Shown here: one piece after another, positions 46,387-55,444 of the stretch
Layout of the letters: the number at the start of each line of letters is the position of its first letter
How positions within the stretch are numbered: the first letter of the stretch is position 1
From: Martinezella rhizogenes
GTDB taxonomy: Bacteria; Pseudomonadota; Alphaproteobacteria; Rhizobiales; Rhizobiaceae
Assembly (NCBI RefSeq): GCF_007002745.1
Contig: NZ_SGNY01000003.1
Location: forward strand, 310,001-374,000
DNA length: 64,000 nucleotides
Reading direction: 5' to 3'
The notes under the pieces: generated by a model
Databases searched by the model: none
Seen by the model: only the letters and a program-made list of their open reading frames with translations
What the model was told of the DNA's origin: nothing
Made by a program: the position numbers and the translations under genes

Positions 46387-47403
46387 ATGACGAAATTTAC
46401 CAGATTTGCTCTGCTCGCCAGCACGGTTGCTTTTGCAGCCGGATCAGCCAGCGCCGCAGAACTCAATATCTACACCACCAGAGAGCCGGGCCTGATCCAG
46501 CCCCTGCTGGAATCCTTCACCGCGTCGAGCGGCGTCAAGGTCAACACCGTATTCCTGAAGGACGGTCTGGCTGAGCGCGTTCTGAGCGAGGGCGCAAGCT
46601 CACCTGCCGACGTCCTGATGACCGTGGATGCCGGCAACCTCGTTGATCTCGCCGAAAAGGGCGTTACCCAGGCGGTTGAGTCCGAAACCCTGACCAAGGC
46701 AGTCCCGGCTGAACTTCGTGATGCCAAGGGTCACTGGTTTGCGCTTTCCATGCGCGCCCGCGTTCTTTATGCGGCGAAGGATCTCGACCTTGCTTCCTTC
46801 AACTATGAAGATCTGGCGGATGCCAAGTGGAAGGGCAAGGTCTGCATTCGCGCTGGCCAGCACCCCTACAACACGGCGCTGTTTGCCGATTACATCGCCC
46901 ATTATGGTGCGGCCGACACTGAAAAGTGGCTTGCCGGCGTCAAGGAAAACCTGGCCCGTAAGGCTGGCGGCGGCGACCGTGACGTTGCCAAGGACATCCT
47001 CGGCGGCATTTGCGATATCGGTATCGCCAATTCCTACTATGTCGGTCTGATGCGCTCGGGCAAGGGCGGCGAAGAGCAGGTCAAGTGGGGCGACGCCATC
47101 AAGGTGGTTCTGCCGACCTTCAAGAATGGCGGTACGCAGGTCAACATCACCGGTGCGGCCGTTGCCAAGAATGCGCCGAACAAGGCTGAAGCCGTCAAGC
47201 TTCTGGAATATCTCGTTTCTGACGAAGCCCAGAAGATCTATGCTGAAGCCAACTACGAATATCCGGTCAAGCAGGGCGCGGGCCTCAACGAGATCGTCGC
47301 TTCCTTCGGCGATCTGAAGATCGACAACAAGCCGCTGACGGAGATCGTGTCGCATCGCAAGCAGGCGAGCGAACTGGTCGACAAGGTCGGTTTCGACAAG
47401 TAA
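46387..47403 (+). CDS. fbpA: Periplasmic ferric-binding protein
   Basis: FbpA carries Fe3+ through the periplasm to the FbpBC transporter. The 338-residue precursor has a signal peptide (to about residue 23, ending ASA). The NSYYVGLM region contains the paired Tyr that bind iron in this family, and LNIYTTREPGL at the mature start is typical. ATG at 46387 preceded by GAGGGAG-like GGGAGA. Confidence 0.92.
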   Translation: MTKFTRFALLASTVAFAAGSASAAELNIYTTREPGLIQPLLESFTASSGVKVNTVFLKDGLAERVLSEGASSPADVLMTVDAGNLVDLAEKGVTQAVESETLTKAVPAELRDAKGHWFALSMRARVLYAAKDLDLASFNYEDLADAKWKGKVCIRAGQHPYNTALFADYIAHYGAADTEKWLAGVKENLARKAGGGDRDVAKDILGGICDIGIANSYYVGLMRSGKGGEEQVKWGDAIKVVLPTFKNGGTQVNITGAAVAKNAPNKAEAVKLLEYLVSDEAQKIYAEANYEYPVKQGAGLNEIVASFGDLKIDNKPLTEIVSHRKQASELVDKVGFDK

Positions 47404-47473
47404 AGGCCAATTGGCAACAAGGTGGAAGGCGCTCGCACCCGCGGGCGCCTTTCCCTGTATTTTCAAGAAGCTC

Positions 47474-49150
47474 ATGAATCCAGACGCCGTTCAGCCATTG
47501 ACGTCCCGCGCAAGACCAAGGTTTTCATCCTCCTTCTGGTGGCTGGGCCTATCGCTCGTTGCGGTCTGCGGCGCCATGGTACCGGTTCTGGCGCTGGTCT
47601 CTCAGGCGGTACAGGGTTCTGCCGGCCTGTGGGAGCATCTCGGCTCCACCGTTCTTTTGACGGCCTTGCCGGATACGGTCATCCTTCTCGCCGGTGTCGG
47701 CTTGCTGGCTGGTATCATTGGAACCTCATCGGCCTGGCTGGTTACCGCTTATGATTTTCCCGGTCGCCGGATATTGGAATGGGCGCTGCTGCTGCCGCTT
47801 GCCATGCCAACCTATATTGTTGCTTATGCCTATCTGGATATTCTGCATCCGATCGGGCCAGTGCAGGGAGTAATCCGCTTTCTGCTCGGTTACTCCAGCC
47901 CGCGTGAATTCCGTCTGCCGGATATAAGATCGATGACGGGCTGCATCATTTTGCTTGGCTTCGTGCTGTTTCCCTATGTCTATATTCCCGTCCGCGCCAT
48001 GTTCCTCACACAGGCCGGCAATCTGCTGGAGGCCGCCCGCACGCTTGGCGTTTCCAGACAGAAGGCTTTTTTAAAGGTTGCGGTGCCGCTGGCGCGGCCG
48101 GCGATCGCGGTCGGCGTCAGCCTTGCCCTTATGGAAGCGCTGAACGATATCGGCGCCTCGGAATTTCTGGGCGTCCGCACCCTCACCGTTTCGGTCTATA
48201 CGACCTGGGTCACGAAATCCGATCTGCCGGGTGCGGCGCAGATTGCGCTCTCCATGCTGTTCATCGTCGTCGCTCTCGTGGCGTTTGAACGCTGGGCGCG
48301 GCGCAAGCAGCGTTATTCGGTTTCCGCGCAGAAAAGCCGGGAACTGGAGCCGGTGCGCCTTACCGGCCTCAAGGCCTGCGGGGCCTTTACGCTTGGCAGC
48401 CTGCCGGTCCTGATCGGTTTCGTGGCGCCGGCGAGCTATCTCGTTATCGAGGCATGGAAACGGTTCCGCTTCAGCGGCCTGTCTGCCCGTTTCACCGAGG
48501 AGGCTTTGAACACCATCGTCTTTGCCGGGGTGGCGACGGTGATCACCCTTATTCTCGGCCTTGCGGTTGCTTACGCAATGCGCCTTGCTCCGGGACGTCT
48601 CTCGCTGTGGTCCTATCGTCTTTCCACGGTGGGATATGCAGCCCCCGGCACTGTCATTGCCATCGGCGTGCTGATTGCGCTCGGTAGTTTCGACCGGTTT
48701 GTCGACCAGACCATGCGCAACTGGTTTGGCATATCCACGGGCCTCATTTTCATCGGCAGCGGTGCAGCCCTGATCTATGCCTATTCGGCACGTTTCCTCA
48801 CCATTGCAGCCGGCGGCGTCGATGCGGGCTTGAGCCGTATCCCGCAATCTTTTGATCACGCCTCACGAACACTCGGGCGATCCGCAACCCAGACATTCCG
48901 CCAGATCCACCTACCGCTCTCGAAAGCATCGCTTGCGGCGGCGGCGTTGCTGATCTTCGTGGACTGCGTCAAGGAACTCCCCGCCACGCTGTTATTGCGG
49001 CCGCTCAATTTCGAGACCTTCGCGACCCACCTCTATGGCGAAGCCGCCCGCGGCACCTATGAGGAGGCGGCAATCGCCGCACTGGCGATTGTCGTCATCG
49101 GCATCCTTCCCGTCATGCTGCTTGCGAGGATCGGCCGACGCAAAGGTTGA
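47474..49150 (+). CDS. fbpB: Ferric iron ABC transporter permease
   Basis: A 558-residue fused permease with two membrane halves, each with an EAA loop (LLEAARTLGVSRQKAF in the first half; FDHASRTLGRSATQTF in the second), the form of FbpB/SfuB. It is 70 bases after fbpA in the same direction, so it completes the iron transporter. Confidence 0.92.
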   Translation: MNPDAVQPLTSRARPRFSSSFWWLGLSLVAVCGAMVPVLALVSQAVQGSAGLWEHLGSTVLLTALPDTVILLAGVGLLAGIIGTSSAWLVTAYDFPGRRILEWALLLPLAMPTYIVAYAYLDILHPIGPVQGVIRFLLGYSSPREFRLPDIRSMTGCIILLGFVLFPYVYIPVRAMFLTQAGNLLEAARTLGVSRQKAFLKVAVPLARPAIAVGVSLALMEALNDIGASEFLGVRTLTVSVYTTWVTKSDLPGAAQIALSMLFIVVALVAFERWARRKQRYSVSAQKSRELEPVRLTGLKACGAFTLGSLPVLIGFVAPASYLVIEAWKRFRFSGLSARFTEEALNTIVFAGVATVITLILGLAVAYAMRLAPGRLSLWSYRLSTVGYAAPGTVIAIGVLIALGSFDRFVDQTMRNWFGISTGLIFIGSGAALIYAYSARFLTIAAGGVDAGLSRIPQSFDHASRTLGRSATQTFRQIHLPLSKASLAAAALLIFVDCVKELPATLLLRPLNFETFATHLYGEAARGTYEEAAIAALAIVVIGILPVMLLARIGRRKG

Positions 49151-49249
49151 TGGCTGGTCTCGCCGCATAAAATGACGGGCACAAAACAGTGCGAGAGGCC
49201 AATAAGCTTCAAATCCTCCCGGAAAACGACAAGCATCCCGCCTTAATCC

Positions 49250-49264
49250 TGATGTAAATACTCA
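49250..49264. promoter_or_regulatory. RirA/IRO box before TonB receptor
   Basis: TGATGTAAATACTCA, again TGA-N9-TCA, with TTAATCC before it as at the fbpC box. It is 65 bases before the chosen start. Confidence 0.6.
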
Positions 49265-49329
49265 GCTTAATTGAAGTGCTGCGGCCTGACGGCTATGATC
49301 GTCGGCCGCGATCTGTTTCGGGGCATATC

Positions 49330-51519
49330 TTGAAAAATTTGCATGGGATGTTTTTGAGCCGCCTGGCTTTGGGAACGGCTGCCGTTGTTTTGATGGCGCC
49401 GGTGATGGGCCACGCACAGGAAACGACTGTTCTGCGGGAAATCACCGTCGAAGGGCAGGGGGCGGAAAATGCCACGGGCCCGGTCCGTGGCTATGTCGCG
49501 AAGAAAAGCGCGACCGGCTCGAAAACCGACACGGAAACGAAAGACATTCCGCAATCCGTATCCGTTGTTGGCCGCCAGGAAATGAATGACCGCGGCGCCG
49601 TTACCAAAATCGACGAGGTGCTGCGTTATACGCCGGGTGTGACGGCGGAGCCCTTCGGCACCGACCCCGATACTGACTGGTTTTACATTCGCGGTTTTCA
49701 GGCCACCCAGACCGGCGTGTTCCTCGATGGGCTGAACCTGTTCAGCTATGGTTTCGGCGGTTTCCAGATGGATGCCTATGGTCTGGAGCGGGTGGAAGTC
49801 CTCAAAGGGCCGGCCTCGGTACTGTATGGCGGCGCCAATCCTGGCGGTATCGTGCAGCTGGTCCGCAAGCAAACTCAGGATACGCCGGTTCGTGAAACGG
49901 AAATCGGCATCAACAATTTCGGCAATGCCTTTTTCGGTTTCGATTTCGGCGACAAAGTCGATGCTGAGGGCGTGTGGAAATACCGCGTCACCGGCAAGGT
50001 TTCCGGCGGCGATAATTACACTGATTACTCAGAGGATCTGCGCGGCTTCATCATGCCGCAGATCACCTTCGAGCCGGATGCGCAGACAAGCGCAACGCTC
50101 TACGGATATTTCTCGGCGCTCGATCAGGTGCATGTCGGCAACGGCTTCCTGCCATATGTCGGCACCGTGGTTGACGCACCCTTCGGCAAGCTCGACCGCA
50201 AGGCCTTTTATGGCGAACCGGATATCGACAATGGCCGTGTCTACCAGTCGATGGTGGGTTACGAAGTCAGTCATGAATTCGATAATGGCTGGAAGATCAG
50301 CCAGAACGCCCGTTATGGCCACCTCTACAAGCACGAGACCGGTCCCTATCCGGGCGGTTGGGCCAATGCCGACGCCAATGGCCAGCCGATCCTCGATGCC
50401 ACCACCAACGACTATATGCTGACCCGCTTCGGTTATGACGGCCTGTCGAAGGCGGATAGTTTCGGCGTTGACAACCGCATTGAAGGCCAGTTCGAAACCG
50501 GAGCGGTCAGCCATTCGCTGCTCTTTGGTCTCGACTATAAATATTACAAGCTAGATCAGGTGCAGGCCTGCTGCGGGTCGAATGCGATCGGCGCGCTCAA
50601 GCCAGTCTATGGCTCGACGCAGGGAACGAATTTCGTTTATGCCGACAATGTCGTGACCCAGCAGCAGATCGGCATCTACGCCCAGGACCAGCTGCGTTTC
50701 GGCGATGGCTGGCTGGTGACGCTCAACGGCCGTTACGATTATGTCGATACGGAGCTGAACAACAGGCTGCCAACAGGCGCGTCCTTCCGCTCCAATGACG
50801 ATGCGTTGAGCGGCCGCGCCGGCCTCGCTTATGAATTCGACAATGGCCTGACACCCTACGTCTCGGCAGCCACCTTCTTCAATCCGCTGATCGATACGCT
50901 TGCGGATGGCACCCCTGCCGCACCTGAGGAGGGGCACCAGTTCGAGGCTGGCGTCAAATATGAGCCGACCTTCTTTGATGGCAGCATCACTGCCTCCGTC
51001 TTCAAGCTGGTCAAGGACAATGCGATCGTGTCCTATACGGCTGGCGGCGTGACCACGAGCGGGCAGTTCGGACAGGTGGAATCCACCGGCTTCGAGCTGG
51101 AAGCCAAGGCCAATCTTTCCGATAACTGGAAGGCCCTTGCTTCCTATTCCTACACCGATCTTGAGATTACCCGTGATGCCAATCCCAACCTGATCGGCAA
51201 ATCCCCCTGGATCGTGCCCACCAACACCGCGTCCCTGTGGGTGGATTACGCCTTCACCGATGATACGTTTGAAGGCCTCAGCATCGGCGGTGGGGTGCGC
51301 TATCAGGGTAAATCCTGGGCGGATGCGGCAAACACGTTGCGCGTTCCGGATGCGGCGGTCTTCGATGCCGCGATCCGTTACGAGAAGAACGACTGGACGG
51401 CATCCATCAACGTCGCGAATGTCTTCGACAAGGAATATGTCAAGAGCTGCGCCGGTGTCTCGGTGTGCGGCTGGGGCGATAGCCGCACCATCACCTTCAA
51501 GCTCGCAAAGAAGTGGTAA
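49330..51519 (+). CDS. TonB-dependent siderophore receptor
   Basis: A ferrichrome/FhuA-type outer-membrane receptor of about 729 residues. Signal peptide to about residue 30 (APVMGHAQ), a TonB box-like ETTVLREITVEG, a plug domain with KDIPQSVSVVGRQ and YIRGFQ, and a beta barrel ending in ...TITFKLAKKW with a C-terminal aromatic. TTG at 49330 has GGGG seven bases before it; the frame is open from the GTG at 49276, and an ATG at 49348 is the shortest choice. It imports an unknown ferric siderophore through TonB. Confidence 0.92.
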   Translation: MKNLHGMFLSRLALGTAAVVLMAPVMGHAQETTVLREITVEGQGAENATGPVRGYVAKKSATGSKTDTETKDIPQSVSVVGRQEMNDRGAVTKIDEVLRYTPGVTAEPFGTDPDTDWFYIRGFQATQTGVFLDGLNLFSYGFGGFQMDAYGLERVEVLKGPASVLYGGANPGGIVQLVRKQTQDTPVRETEIGINNFGNAFFGFDFGDKVDAEGVWKYRVTGKVSGGDNYTDYSEDLRGFIMPQITFEPDAQTSATLYGYFSALDQVHVGNGFLPYVGTVVDAPFGKLDRKAFYGEPDIDNGRVYQSMVGYEVSHEFDNGWKISQNARYGHLYKHETGPYPGGWANADANGQPILDATTNDYMLTRFGYDGLSKADSFGVDNRIEGQFETGAVSHSLLFGLDYKYYKLDQVQACCGSNAIGALKPVYGSTQGTNFVYADNVVTQQQIGIYAQDQLRFGDGWLVTLNGRYDYVDTELNNRLPTGASFRSNDDALSGRAGLAYEFDNGLTPYVSAATFFNPLIDTLADGTPAAPEEGHQFEAGVKYEPTFFDGSITASVFKLVKDNAIVSYTAGGVTTSGQFGQVESTGFELEAKANLSDNWKALASYSYTDLEITRDANPNLIGKSPWIVPTNTASLWVDYAFTDDTFEGLSIGGGVRYQGKSWADAANTLRVPDAAVFDAAIRYEKNDWTASINVANVFDKEYVKSCAGVSVCGWGDSRTITFKLAKKW

Positions 51520-51558
51520 GGCTTGGCCGCAGGCCAGCAGTTGCGGGAAATATAGTTT

Positions 51559-51599
51559 GCCTCTATAAACATGAATAGATTTATCATGTTTATAGAGGC
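51559..51599. promoter_or_regulatory. 41-bp perfect palindrome with central IRO box
   Basis: GCCTCTATAAACATGA (51559-51574) and TCATGTTTATAGAGGC (51584-51599) are a perfect 16-base inverted repeat around nine bases. The centre reads TGA-N9-TCA (51572-51586), so the palindrome is an extended iron box. It lies between the receptor stop and the AraC gene. No T run follows, so an operator is likelier than a terminator. Confidence 0.6.
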
Positions 51600-51628
51600 G
51601 CCTTTGCGCCTTGCGGGATCAAGAGGCC

Positions 51629-52510
51629 ATGGCTTTCCGCGTGCGGATGGAAAATGAGATCGAGGGCTTTGCCGTCATCGGCGGCCCGCGCTCCAGGGTA
51701 TGGAACGGCATTGTCGCCGATCTCTGGGATGTGCGTTGCGCGCCAAAAGCGGGCGGCCGTTATGTCGGCAAGGATCCGCGGTTTGTTTTTCTGCTCGATA
51801 TGGACGGGAGCGATGACGGCCGGTTCATGATGAACCGCTCCCACCGCGACAATTACGGTTCCTCCAAGGCGAACCGGATTTCCTTCGTGCCCGCCGATCT
51901 GGATGTGCATGCGGAGCTCAGCAATGTTTCCTTCGTGCGTCATCTCGATCTGCATTTTGATGCGGGTTTGCTGGGCGCGCGGCTGGTGCAGGGGTTTGAC
52001 CCGCATGGCCTGCTCGATCCGCATCTGATGTTCGAGGATGAGCGCCTGCTGGTGTTGGCCCGGCTGATCGCCGCCGAATGTGATAATCCAGACCCCTTGC
52101 ATGACCTTTACGGCGAAAGCCTCGTGCTGGCGCTGCTGACGGACTTCCTCAAGGTAAAGCGGGAACCGGTCAAGAAACGCAGCAAGCTCGCTGCCTGGCA
52201 GTTAAGAGCGGCGACCGACTATATCCGTGAACATTGCCTGCGCTCTATCCGGCTGGAGGAACTGGCGGAGCTTACCAACCTGTCACAATCCCATTTCAGC
52301 CACGCCTTCAAGGCCTCCACCGGCGTGCCTCCGCACCAATGGCAGATGCAGGCGCGTATCGATCGCGTCAAGGAACTGATGATGAGGCCTGACATGGCGC
52401 TGACCGACATTGCCATTGCCAGCGGGTTTTCAGATCAGGCGCATTTCTCCCGCGTCTTCCGCAAGATGGTCGGCGTTTCCCCCTCCGTCTGGCAAAAAAT
52501 CCGCCAATAA
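51629..52510 (+). CDS. AraC-family transcriptional regulator
   Basis: A protein of about 293 residues with a sensor domain and a C-terminal pair of helix-turn-helices (RLEELAELTNLSQSHFSHAF, then TDIAIASGFSDQAHFSRVFRK). It is set immediately behind the siderophore receptor, the typical place for a local activator that senses the ferric siderophore. Start is uncertain: ATG at 51629 or TTG at 51611. Confidence 0.88.
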   Translation: MAFRVRMENEIEGFAVIGGPRSRVWNGIVADLWDVRCAPKAGGRYVGKDPRFVFLLDMDGSDDGRFMMNRSHRDNYGSSKANRISFVPADLDVHAELSNVSFVRHLDLHFDAGLLGARLVQGFDPHGLLDPHLMFEDERLLVLARLIAAECDNPDPLHDLYGESLVLALLTDFLKVKREPVKKRSKLAAWQLRAATDYIREHCLRSIRLEELAELTNLSQSHFSHAFKASTGVPPHQWQMQARIDRVKELMMRPDMALTDIAIASGFSDQAHFSRVFRKMVGVSPSVWQKIRQ

Positions 52511-52638
52511 GCGCCTTTTTGTTCCATCCTCCCTCAAAAAAATACTGGCCGTAGCGCTTGAAACGCCGCGGAACGATTTCTCCGTCGCAGGGTTTACAAG
52601 ACGTGACACCAACGAGGAAAATCAAGGAGGAAGACGTC

Positions 52639-53031
52639 ATGTTGCATCAGGAACCCCGCGCCGGACAGGACCCCTATGTCAAGGATACGCCGAGCCTGAT
52701 CGCCAGCGACAAGGTGGAAGGCACCCGCGTTTATGGCGCTGATGGCAAACATATCGGCTCGATCCAGCGCATTATCCTGGAAAAGCGCGGTGGCCGCGTT
52801 GCCTATGCCGTGCTGAGCTTTGGTGGCTTTCTCGGGATCGGTGACGACTATTACCCGCTGCCTTGGGAAAAGCTGCACTACGATGAAGAACTTGATGGCT
52901 ACCGCATCGATCTCACCAAGGAAGAGATCGAAAACGCGCCGCACTTCGCTAATCTCGACGATAACGATCTGCTGAACGCCAAGGACCGCAAGGTCTACGA
53001 CTATTACGGCGTTGCGCCCTACTGGATGTAA
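52639..53031 (+). CDS. PRC-barrel domain protein
   Basis: A 130-residue soluble protein with one PRC-barrel domain: SDKVEGTRVYGADGKHIGSI, AYAVLSFGGFLGIGDDYYPL and the C-terminal YYGVAPYWM. AAGGAGG eight bases before the ATG. Family members are widespread in rhizobia and linked to stress; function unknown. Confidence 0.88.
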   Translation: MLHQEPRAGQDPYVKDTPSLIASDKVEGTRVYGADGKHIGSIQRIILEKRGGRVAYAVLSFGGFLGIGDDYYPLPWEKLHYDEELDGYRIDLTKEEIENAPHFANLDDNDLLNAKDRKVYDYYGVAPYWM

Positions 53032-53072
53032 GGTCTAACAGGGTTATACGATCCAGCTTCAAGAATGAGAAA

Positions 53073-53100
53073 CGTTCCGGGCATTTCTGCGCCCGGAACG
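53073..53100. terminator. Hairpin after PRC-barrel gene
   Basis: CGTTCCGGGC-ATTTCTGC-GCCCGGAACG, a strong stem without a clean T run. Confidence 0.5.
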
Positions 53101-53110
53101 CCACATAAGA

Positions 53111-53137
53111 AAACGGCTCCTGAAAAGGAGCCGTTTG
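53111..53137. terminator. Bidirectional terminator
   Basis: AAACGGCTCC-TGAAAA-GGAGCCGTTT between the convergent PRC-barrel and DUF982 genes. Confidence 0.75.
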
Positions 53138-53149
53138 CGTTTATCTGCT

Positions 53150-53392
53150 TTAATGCGGGTTTTTCTGTATCTCGGAAACCGCATCGGTGAAGCATTTGCG
53201 CGCTTCCTCCGGCGATTTGCGTCCGTCAAGGGCGGCGCGGCAGGCGCTCCTGGCTCTCACAAAGCTTAATCCGCCAATCTTCGGCCAGCCTTCCGTGAGC
53301 AACGTCAGCGCTTCGAAGGGGCCGGCGACGACACTCTTGCCGTTCGCCTCAAGATTGACCTCAACCGGTTCTGTCCATCTCTCGTTCTTCAT
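53150..53392 (-). CDS. DUF982 family protein
   Basis: An 80-residue protein of the DUF982 family, known almost only from Rhizobiales. Pattern: MKNERWTEPVEVNL, GPFEALTLLTEGWP, and ACRAALDGRKSPEEAR. The ATG at 53392 follows GGGAGG. Function unknown; the narrow taxonomic range supports a rhizobial host. Confidence 0.88.
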   Translation of the reverse strand: MKNERWTEPVEVNLEANGKSVVAGPFEALTLLTEGWPKIGGLSFVRARSACRAALDGRKSPEEARKCFTDAVSEIQKNPH

Positions 53393-53511
53393 CGTGCACC
53401 TCCCAGAGCAACGCGATCCCGAAATACACCCGACAGCGGAGCAACCCATGAACGCAGCCGTGTGTCACTGCTGTTTAGAATATGCGCAAGCGGGTGAATT
53501 GACAACGGGGA

Positions 53512-53586
53512 TCAGCGGAAGCCGAAAAATGACAGGATTGCCAGCACAATAACGACGAGGCCGACGATGTAGATGATCTGGTTCAT
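53512..53586 (-). CDS. 24-residue membrane microprotein
   Basis: The peptide MNQIIYIVGLVVIVLAILSF plus GFR is a single membrane helix. An excellent AAGGAGA site lies six bases before the ATG. Near-identical short peptides are familiar from Rhizobiaceae genomes, often unannotated. Role unknown. Confidence 0.7.
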   Translation of the reverse strand: MNQIIYIVGLVVIVLAILSFFGFR

Positions 53587-53708
53587 GATTTTCTCCTTGG
53601 CTGCTTGTCATCACCTTAACGTGAGGGACAAGACGAGGTTCCAGAGATCATAAGAATTTAATCACGTACTAAAATGTTGCGGACGTCCCATTGCGAATGG
53701 CCGTGAGT

Positions 53709-53867
53709 TCACTTCCGCAGGATCACCCAGATGGCGTGAATGATGCCGGGCACATAGCCGCACAGCGTCAAAAGAATATTGAGCCAGAAATGCAGGCCAA
53801 GACCGACCTGAAGGAACACGCCGACGGGCGGCAGAAGGATGGCAATAAGAATACGAATGACGTCCAC
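53709..53867 (-). CDS. YqaE/Pmp3 family membrane protein
   Basis: A 52-residue two-helix membrane protein, starting VDVIRILIAILLPPVGVFLQ and ending VPGIIHAIWVILRK, the Pmp3/YqaE signature. GTG at 53867 gives the standard size; a TTG at 53906 would add 13 odd residues. Members are linked to salt and cold stress and membrane potential. Confidence 0.88.
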   Translation of the reverse strand: MDVIRILIAILLPPVGVFLQVGLGLHFWLNILLTLCGYVPGIIHAIWVILRK

Positions 53868-54015
53868 GATAACAGGCTTTCTGGTTGAGAGTGACTTGCC
53901 GGTCAACGTATGGCGGGCTGTTTGGTTTCACCATGGGCAGTACCTATGGCGTGAAAGATCAACAACGCGTAAGCGAAGCTACGGATCGAACAGTACTGAT
54001 ATCATGGGAAATAAA

Positions 54016-54091
54016 TGGTGCCGCTTACGTGACTCGAACACGTGACCCCGTCATTACGAATGACGTGCTCTACCAACTGAGCTAAAGCGGC
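54016..54091 (-). tRNA. tRNA-Thr (anticodon CGT)
   Basis: Reading the minus strand: acceptor GCCGCTT/AAGCGGC, D arm GCTC/GAGC, anticodon stem CGTCA/TGACG with loop TTCGTAA, T arm ACGTG/CACGT with TTCGAGT, and an encoded CCA. Confidence 0.96.
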
Positions 54092-54227
54092 CCGAACATG
54101 ACCCGTCTGTGGCGGATCAGCTTCATGGCGGGCTGATACAGGCAATGCTGACGGATTTCAAGCCTTGAATACGCGGCTTTTGAAATTTCCGCAAAAAGCT
54201 TTGCCTGCTTATTGTTTACGGGCGGCA

Positions 54228-55190
54228 TCAGGCCGTTGTGCAGATGCGGTTTTTCGCAGCTTCATATTCGCGTGCCAGCCGATCAACGAGGTCTGCCACC
54301 GGCTCCACGGCCTTGACCGCGCCAATGCCTTGGCCGGCGCCCCATATGTCCTTCCAGGCCTTTGCCCCGCCGGTTGCCGTTTCGAAGTCCATCTTGGAGG
54401 GGTCCGCTTCGGGCAGGTTGTCGGGATCCATGCCGGAGGCGACGATGGAGCTTTTCAGATAGTTGCCGTGAACGCCGGTGAAATAATTCGAATAGACGAT
54501 GTCTTTTGCCTGGGCATCCACGATCGCCTGCTTGTAGCCATCGGAAGCGCGTGCCTCCTGCGTGGCGATGAAGGGCGAGCCGATATAGGCCATGTCCGCG
54601 CCCATGGCCTGTGCCGCGAGGATGGAGCCGCCATTGGCGATGGCGCCGGCCAGCAGCAGCGGGCCATCAAACCATTCGCGGATTTCCTGAACGAGGGCGA
54701 AGGGTGACAGCGTGCCGGCATGTCCGCCGGCCCCGGTTGCCACCGCAATCAGCCCGTCTGCGCCCTTGCGGATGGCGGAGCGGGCATGACGATCATTGAT
54801 GACGTCGTGCAGCACGATGCCGCCATAGGAATGGACCGCCGCATTGACTTCCGGCACAGCGCCGAGCGAGGAGATCACCACCGGCACCTTGTATTTGACG
54901 CAGAGGCCGAGATCATGTTCCAGCCGGCGATTGGACATGTGCACGATCTGGTTGACCGCAAAGGGGGCGGCTGGTCGATCCGGGTTGGCGCTGTTATGCG
55001 CGGCAAGCTCTTCGGTAATCATCGCCAGCCATTCGTCCAGCTGGCTTTCGGGCCGCGCGTTCAGCGCCGGGAAAGCGCCGATGACACCCGCCTTGCATTG
55101 CGCCAGCGTCAATTGCGGATGCGAAATAATGAATAGCGGTGAGGCTATGACCGGAAGACGCAGATTGTCTTTCAGCACGGACGGCAGCAT
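54228..55190 (-). CDS. Nitronate monooxygenase-like FMN enzyme
   Basis: A 320-residue TIM-barrel FMN protein of the nitronate monooxygenase (former 2-nitropropane dioxygenase) family. Seen: LPVIASPLFIISHPQLT, the GADGLIAVATGAGGHAG phosphate/FMN region with the His, and GGSILAAQAMGADMAYIGSPF. It oxidises alkyl nitronates or similar toxins such as propionate-3-nitronate. GGGAGG stands before the ATG at 55190. An ACGTTTACG-type palindrome in front suggests control with fatty-acid genes. Confidence 0.88.
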   Translation of the reverse strand: MLPSVLKDNLRLPVIASPLFIISHPQLTLAQCKAGVIGAFPALNARPESQLDEWLAMITEELAAHNSANPDRPAAPFAVNQIVHMSNRRLEHDLGLCVKYKVPVVISSLGAVPEVNAAVHSYGGIVLHDVINDRHARSAIRKGADGLIAVATGAGGHAGTLSPFALVQEIREWFDGPLLLAGAIANGGSILAAQAMGADMAYIGSPFIATQEARASDGYKQAIVDAQAKDIVYSNYFTGVHGNYLKSSIVASGMDPDNLPEADPSKMDFETATGGAKAWKDIWGAGQGIGAVKAVEPVADLVDRLAREYEAAKNRICTTA

Positions 55191-55205
55191 GTTTCCTCCC
55201 ATGAA

Positions 55206-55225
55206 TTACGTTTACGCGCACGTAA
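55206..55225. promoter_or_regulatory. ACGTTTACG-type operator
   Basis: TTACGTTTACGCGCACGTAA, with ends TTACG/CGTAA, 16 bases before the nitronate monooxygenase-like gene; shares its core with the site before fadD. Confidence 0.4.
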
Positions 55226-55444
55226 GTTAATATCGTGTTCGGCGACGGATTGAAAGCGAAAACCACACCGTATCGGCGTCACAAATCTGCGTTCGCAGCG
55301 CCACAATGGATCGATTTTCCCCAAGCCAATCCGGTCTTTATAACAAACGATGCTTGCGGAGGCGCGGCATAGCCGTTACCGAATCGTAAACCAATGGCGC
55401 AGCGCCGCATATTTTTGCACAGCGCAACAGAACAAGGATCGGTC

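Noticed and set aside
51559..51599. The large inverted repeat as a Rho-independent terminator
   Set aside because: No T run on either side and a central TGA-N9-TCA box; an operator fits better.
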